Shown: positions 8,001 to 9,994 of the stretch, in pieces
How the letters are laid out: the number at the start of each line of letters is the position of its first letter
Numbering within the stretch: the first letter of the stretch is position 1
DNA from: an uncultured Acetatifactor sp.
Lineage (GTDB): Bacteria > Bacillota > Clostridia > Lachnospirales > Lachnospiraceae
Length of the DNA: 9,994 nt
Direction of reading: 5' to 3'
Assembly (NCBI GenBank): GCA_947631715.1
Contig: CANRMK010000059.1
Span: 1-9,994 of the forward strand
Position numbers and translations under genes: made by a program
Notes under the pieces: model-generated
The model's database searches: none
The model's input: only the letters and a program-made list of their open reading frames with translations
Told to the model about the DNA's origin: nothing

Positions 8001-8501
8001 GGCGCTGTGCTCATCGATGCGGCGTCTGTTCTGGCCGGCTCCGAAGCTGCCTTTTGCTCCGGTAAAGCGGGGGATCTGTGGAGGCACTGCGGCAGTGAAT
8101 CGTTCGGAAGAAGAGGCCTTGCCATGTATGTGCGCCAGAGAGGCGCTGCATGGGAAGAGGGCCCGGAGGCCCCTGCCTTGAACTACCGCTTCCGATGCGT
8201 CGGAGGGAGATATGTGCTGTGGCTTCTCGCCTGCTTTGGCTTAAAGGAGGAGTCGTATTTCGGAGCCGGGTTTGACGGAGAGATTCTGTCCCGGGAGCGT
8301 CTGTACGGGGGCGGCTGTCTGTGGAGATATGAGGCGGAGCAGATCTACCGCTGGGTTCCCGTGGCGGAGCAGGAATTACAGGCGGGGGAACACCTGCTGC
8401 AGATCTATGCCAGAAGCTGCGGTCTTCGGATCGACAGGATATGTCTTATCCGCGGGGAGAAGCTTCCGCCTGCTGACACGGAGTGGAAAGCCGGCCCTTA
8501 A
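5052..8501 (+). CDS. Glycoside hydrolase family 115, xylan alpha-1,2-glucuronidase type
   Basis: Predicted 1149-residue enzyme that removes (4-O-methyl)glucuronic acid from xylan or its oligosaccharides (EC 3.2.1.131 type). No signal peptide is present, so it should act in the cytoplasm. Layout: N-terminal alpha/beta domain (about 1-120); barrel (about 125-450) with EYRGIFINDEE (130-140), NYIWPAMH (173-180), GTSHCDMLMRSN (202-213), GMRGIHDSGF (264-273), PYKEV (319-323), WANDNYGYIRR (341-351) and YYHNSYW (367-373); a helical region (about 460-620); a beta domain (about 620-725); a GH115 C-terminal-type beta sandwich (about 729-900); and a further sandwich (about 953-1145). From memory of the Bacteroides ovatus enzyme, catalytic-site residues Lys374, Glu375, Asn398 and Tyr425 match Lys321, Glu322, Asn345 and Tyr372 here with identical spacing; Arg266 and Asp270 fit two more. 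GGAGAGG (5042-5048) is a close but usable ribosome site. The 3' end overlaps the convergent gene by 56 bases. Confidence 0.93.
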   Translation: MEFRISRGKGCRIELGERESEAVRIAAKNLQGDLEKVFGDGGKGNPEENLIRIETGAWPGSHAEAYRLSVRSGVLYITGSDRRGTVYGIYELSEMLGVSPWYFWADVPVKEKESFSLPEGFERSDYPAVEYRGIFINDEEELDRWARAHMGEETIGVRTYEKIFELLLRLKANYIWPAMHVNSFNMRRENGALADRMGIVVGTSHCDMLMRSNNREWLPWLKRKGYEGAEYDYSVPGKNREILKEYWRESVEQNREFEVCYTLGMRGIHDSGFETRQLSGLSGEALEAAKTDLLQKVMADQRQILRETLGHDTMMTFIPYKEVLKLYDGGLEIPEDITLVWANDNYGYIRRYPSDRERDRKGGNGIYYHNSYWAPPGMSYVFLCSIPLAHTAHELRKAYAEGIRKLWVLNVGALKPLEQETEFFLRLAWEIGKENDSTLDTEAYTARWIDKNFSGGIGGETARLLNGFSQLTNVRKLEMMDYDAFSQQAYGDEAVSRIHRYEELFSRGNALYRKLPLEERDAFFQLVLMRIHAGYFTNLAWYYGDRSTYAWEAGLPWAADRYAALARRLEDVRRRMLLYYNKRMGGGKWDGILDPEGFPPPRAAMLPVCTPSLGTAGKPGVKIALWNGGERLSFAKPGTKWLELGNTGRTAVKYELSAPGWVRLSQSAGMLEAQERILVSAEDTAKVRSGLIAVRWETADGAEAGEHRIPVETAGPVCVCGSVEEDGIVSVEAEDTESPVSGEITASGSAGLSAFRLIPWLGRDRGSLAEACLDADPDGYLCAPASPGKEKIRETLPQPLCYPVTFSSSGQFLLEVHRFPSLNTTGRIRIGISVDDGSVQILESASSDEHRGTWRENVRNEVDRLYLRLPFLEAGIHRICFWPVDRYFAFSRFVIYTDRRKENNLAGYRGEQALPRPFDPEAFAEEFYGAIPLAPRPVEYARVREEKDDLGKTSLILQAQNYAEQIRPEYYCRRGMSLPGEQDGAVLIDAASVLAGSEAAFCSGKAGDLWRHCGSESFGRRGLAMYVRQRGAAWEEGPEAPALNYRFRCVGGRYVLWLLACFGLKEESYFGAGFDGEILSRERLYGGGCLWRYEAEQIYRWVPVAEQELQAGEHLLQIYARSCGLRIDRICLIRGEKLPPADTEWKAGP

Positions 8502-9994
8502 GCTCCTCCAGCGCCTTTTTGGAGCAAAAGGCCGTGCTGAAAGCAATGGTGCTGCCGTCGTTTACAGTCAGCGCCATGAGATGCTTCGGCCTCCGCAGAT
8601 TGCGCAGGAACGAGAGGAAGAAGATCAGGGCCGGCAGGGCCAGAATGACAGCGATGCCGCTGAAAGCAAGAAAATTCCTTTTCAGCTCCTGCTGACGCTT
8701 CTGCCGCTCCGCCATCAGACTGTCATATTCGGCGCGCATAGAGTCCCCGTTTTCCAAAAAGCCAGCCATTTCACTGCATTCCTGTTCCAATTCGGCGGTC
8801 TTGACGGTCAGCTCCTCTATTTCCGCCTGGGTGTTCTGGATCGGAATGTCATAGGCAGTGGGAACCGCATTTAAGTCGATGTCGAACTGTTCAAGCGCAT
8901 CGGGGTGGTTTTCCAGATACAGGGCGATGATCTCCGTGGCGGAGGCCTCCTTGCCGGTAATGTCAAAGCCCATGCCGCCGTAGGCGTCATCGCTTGCATA
9001 GTAGGTGACCATATCATAGGTATCCAGGCCGGGAGCTATGGTGTTCATGAACTTTTGGTAGGCATCGTAATAAGCCTGCTCGTCCACCAGCTGGTTCCAG
9101 TCCAGGGAGAAGTCCTCTGCGGAAAGATGATACTCCACCCATACGGGGACGTCCAGAGAATAATAGCTTTCCGAGCTGCTCCAGAAAAGATCGAACACAG
9201 CGTCATTCCAGCCGGGGACAGACATGGAGGACGGGTCGGGGTCCCCGCCGAACGCTTTTACAAATACGGCGCTGTCCGCCACATAATTGGGCATGCAGAG
9301 AACCGTGTTCATAAAGTCGGAAGCCGTGATGTAAATGCGTCCGTGATAATAGAGGCGGTCGTACAGGGTAAAGTCCTGCCTGGCGAATTCAAGAGCTTCC
9401 AGGTCCTCCGCTTCAGCGGAAAATTTGTGACGGCCTCCGGGAATGTCGTAAAACCACATATCCAGATTCTTGGCCTCCGATATATAGCGGTTCTCTCCCC
9501 GCTCAAGCGTGTAGGTGTAATAGGGGTAGAGCCAGCTGTCCAGCAGGGAATCGTTTTTGAAAATCTCCAGCAGATCAGAGATATACTCATCGTATGCGTC
9601 CGCAAAGAAATCGTCTGCCAGGATGAGGCTGTAATCCAGGCTCAGATCAGACACAGCCCGCCTGAGCTGCTCCTGTCGCTGCTGATTTTGGTATTCGGCC
9701 ATCTGCTGCTTGAGCTGCTCCTGTTGGGAGCAGGCGTCCGTAAGCTGTGCCTGCAGTGCGGCCAGGTCCGTATCCGCGCTGCCCTCCAGCCGGGCAAGGG
9801 AATCCTCCAGCTCCAGAATGCGGTCCTGACAAAAGGGGATATCCATGGAGCGGCGGCTTTCCAGTCCGCAGGATCCCGCTGCCAGCGCGCCGGCGGCAAG
9901 GACCGCGGAGAGGAGCAGAGCGACGATTGCCCTGCGCCCGCTGTGGCTGTGGAACGGAGCGGCCTGCGTGACGGAAGAGAGGGGCAGATCCAGC
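8446..9994 (-). CDS. Unassigned two-membrane-segment coiled-coil protein (5' end cut by window edge)
   Basis: I do not recognise the family. The frame is open to the right edge with no ATG, GTG or TTG between 9847 and 9993, and the extra codons encode a basic stretch (SHSGRR) and a hydrophobic segment (about 9874-9930) followed by Cys at 9868-9870. The start is therefore beyond the window, and the ATG at 9844-9846 is internal. The 515 visible residues give: a signal-anchor or lipoprotein-like segment (AAGSC resembles a loose lipobox); a Gln/Glu/Leu-rich coiled coil (about 9655-9813); an acidic, aromatic-rich globular region of about 270 residues; a second coiled coil (about 8680-8838); a strong transmembrane helix (about 8605-8675) followed by basic residues; and a cytoplasmic tail of about 50 residues containing LTVNDGSTIAF. 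Predicted topology: both ends inside, a large outside domain held between two coiled coils. Reality is supported by the coherent domain order; function is unknown. Confidence 0.8.
   Translation of the reverse strand, partial: LDLPLSSVTQAAPFHSHSGRRAIVALLLSAVLAAGALAAGSCGLESRRSMDIPFCQDRILELEDSLARLEGSADTDLAALQAQLTDACSQQEQLKQQMAEYQNQQRQEQLRRAVSDLSLDYSLILADDFFADAYDEYISDLLEIFKNDSLLDSWLYPYYTYTLERGENRYISEAKNLDMWFYDIPGGRHKFSAEAEDLEALEFARQDFTLYDRLYYHGRIYITASDFMNTVLCMPNYVADSAVFVKAFGGDPDPSSMSVPGWNDAVFDLFWSSSESYYSLDVPVWVEYHLSAEDFSLDWNQLVDEQAYYDAYQKFMNTIAPGLDTYDMVTYYASDDAYGGMGFDITGKEASATEIIALYLENHPDALEQFDIDLNAVPTAYDIPIQNTQAEIEELTVKTAELEQECSEMAGFLENGDSMRAEYDSLMAERQKRQQELKRNFLAFSGIAVILALPALIFFLSFLRNLRRPKHLMALTVNDGSTIAFSTAFCSKKALEELKGRLSTPCQQAEASPRG

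Noticed and set aside
8502..8525. GCTCC/GGAGC inverted repeat just after the GH115 stop as a terminator
   Set aside because: It has only five pairs with a 14-base loop, no T run follows, and it lies within the convergent coding region.
8272..8874. 200-codon plus-strand open frame across the GH115 end
   Set aside because: It is out of frame with GH115 and antisense to the coherent membrane protein, with no domain and shadow-like composition.
9844..9846. ATG at 9846 as the start of the minus-strand gene
   Set aside because: The frame stays open to the window edge and the additional residues form a basic stretch plus hydrophobic segment and Cys, typical of an export signal.

Overview
The window holds five protein genes and no RNA gene, insertion sequence or CRISPR array. 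High GC for a Firmicute, lipoproteins with short Gram-positive-type signal peptides, strong AGGAGG-type ribosome sites, a sigma-A-like promoter and the protein families present all point to a gut-type Clostridium relative, most likely Lachnospiraceae. This is inferred from style and families, not from a marker gene. Genes are densely packed: no gap between genes exceeds about 120 bases.

Layout. (1) 1-1416, plus: a MATE-family multidrug/cation antiporter whose first few codons lie left of the window. (2) 1424-1499: a good promoter (TTGAAG, 17 bp, TATAAT), a small perfect AT-rich hairpin close to the predicted RNA 5' end, and a strong ribosome site. (3) 1511-2557, plus: a lipoprotein with an LprI-like (DUF1311) helical domain and an unassigned C-terminal beta-rich domain. 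(4) 2669-4951, plus: a large lipoprotein that fuses a propeller-like N-terminal half to a family-1 extracellular solute-binding protein. (5) 5052-8501, plus: a 1149-residue glycoside hydrolase family 115 enzyme (xylan alpha-1,2-glucuronidase type) without a signal peptide, preceded by an AT-rich leader with a perfect palindrome and an extended -10 box. (6) 8446-9994, minus: an unassigned two-membrane-segment, double coiled-coil protein running off the right edge. It converges on the GH115 gene and the two coding regions overlap by 56 bp.

Working model (inference): the solute-binding lipoprotein and the cytoplasmic GH115 belong to one carbohydrate-use locus. Glucuronic-acid-decorated xylo-oligosaccharides would be captured outside, imported by an ABC permease not in this window, and stripped of the (4-O-methyl)glucuronic acid side group inside the cell. 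The MATE pump and the LprI-like lipoprotein look like independent neighbours; the latter has its own promoter. The most unusual items are the propeller/solute-binding fusion, the second beta-sandwich module at the GH115 C-terminus, and the minus-strand membrane protein of unknown family.
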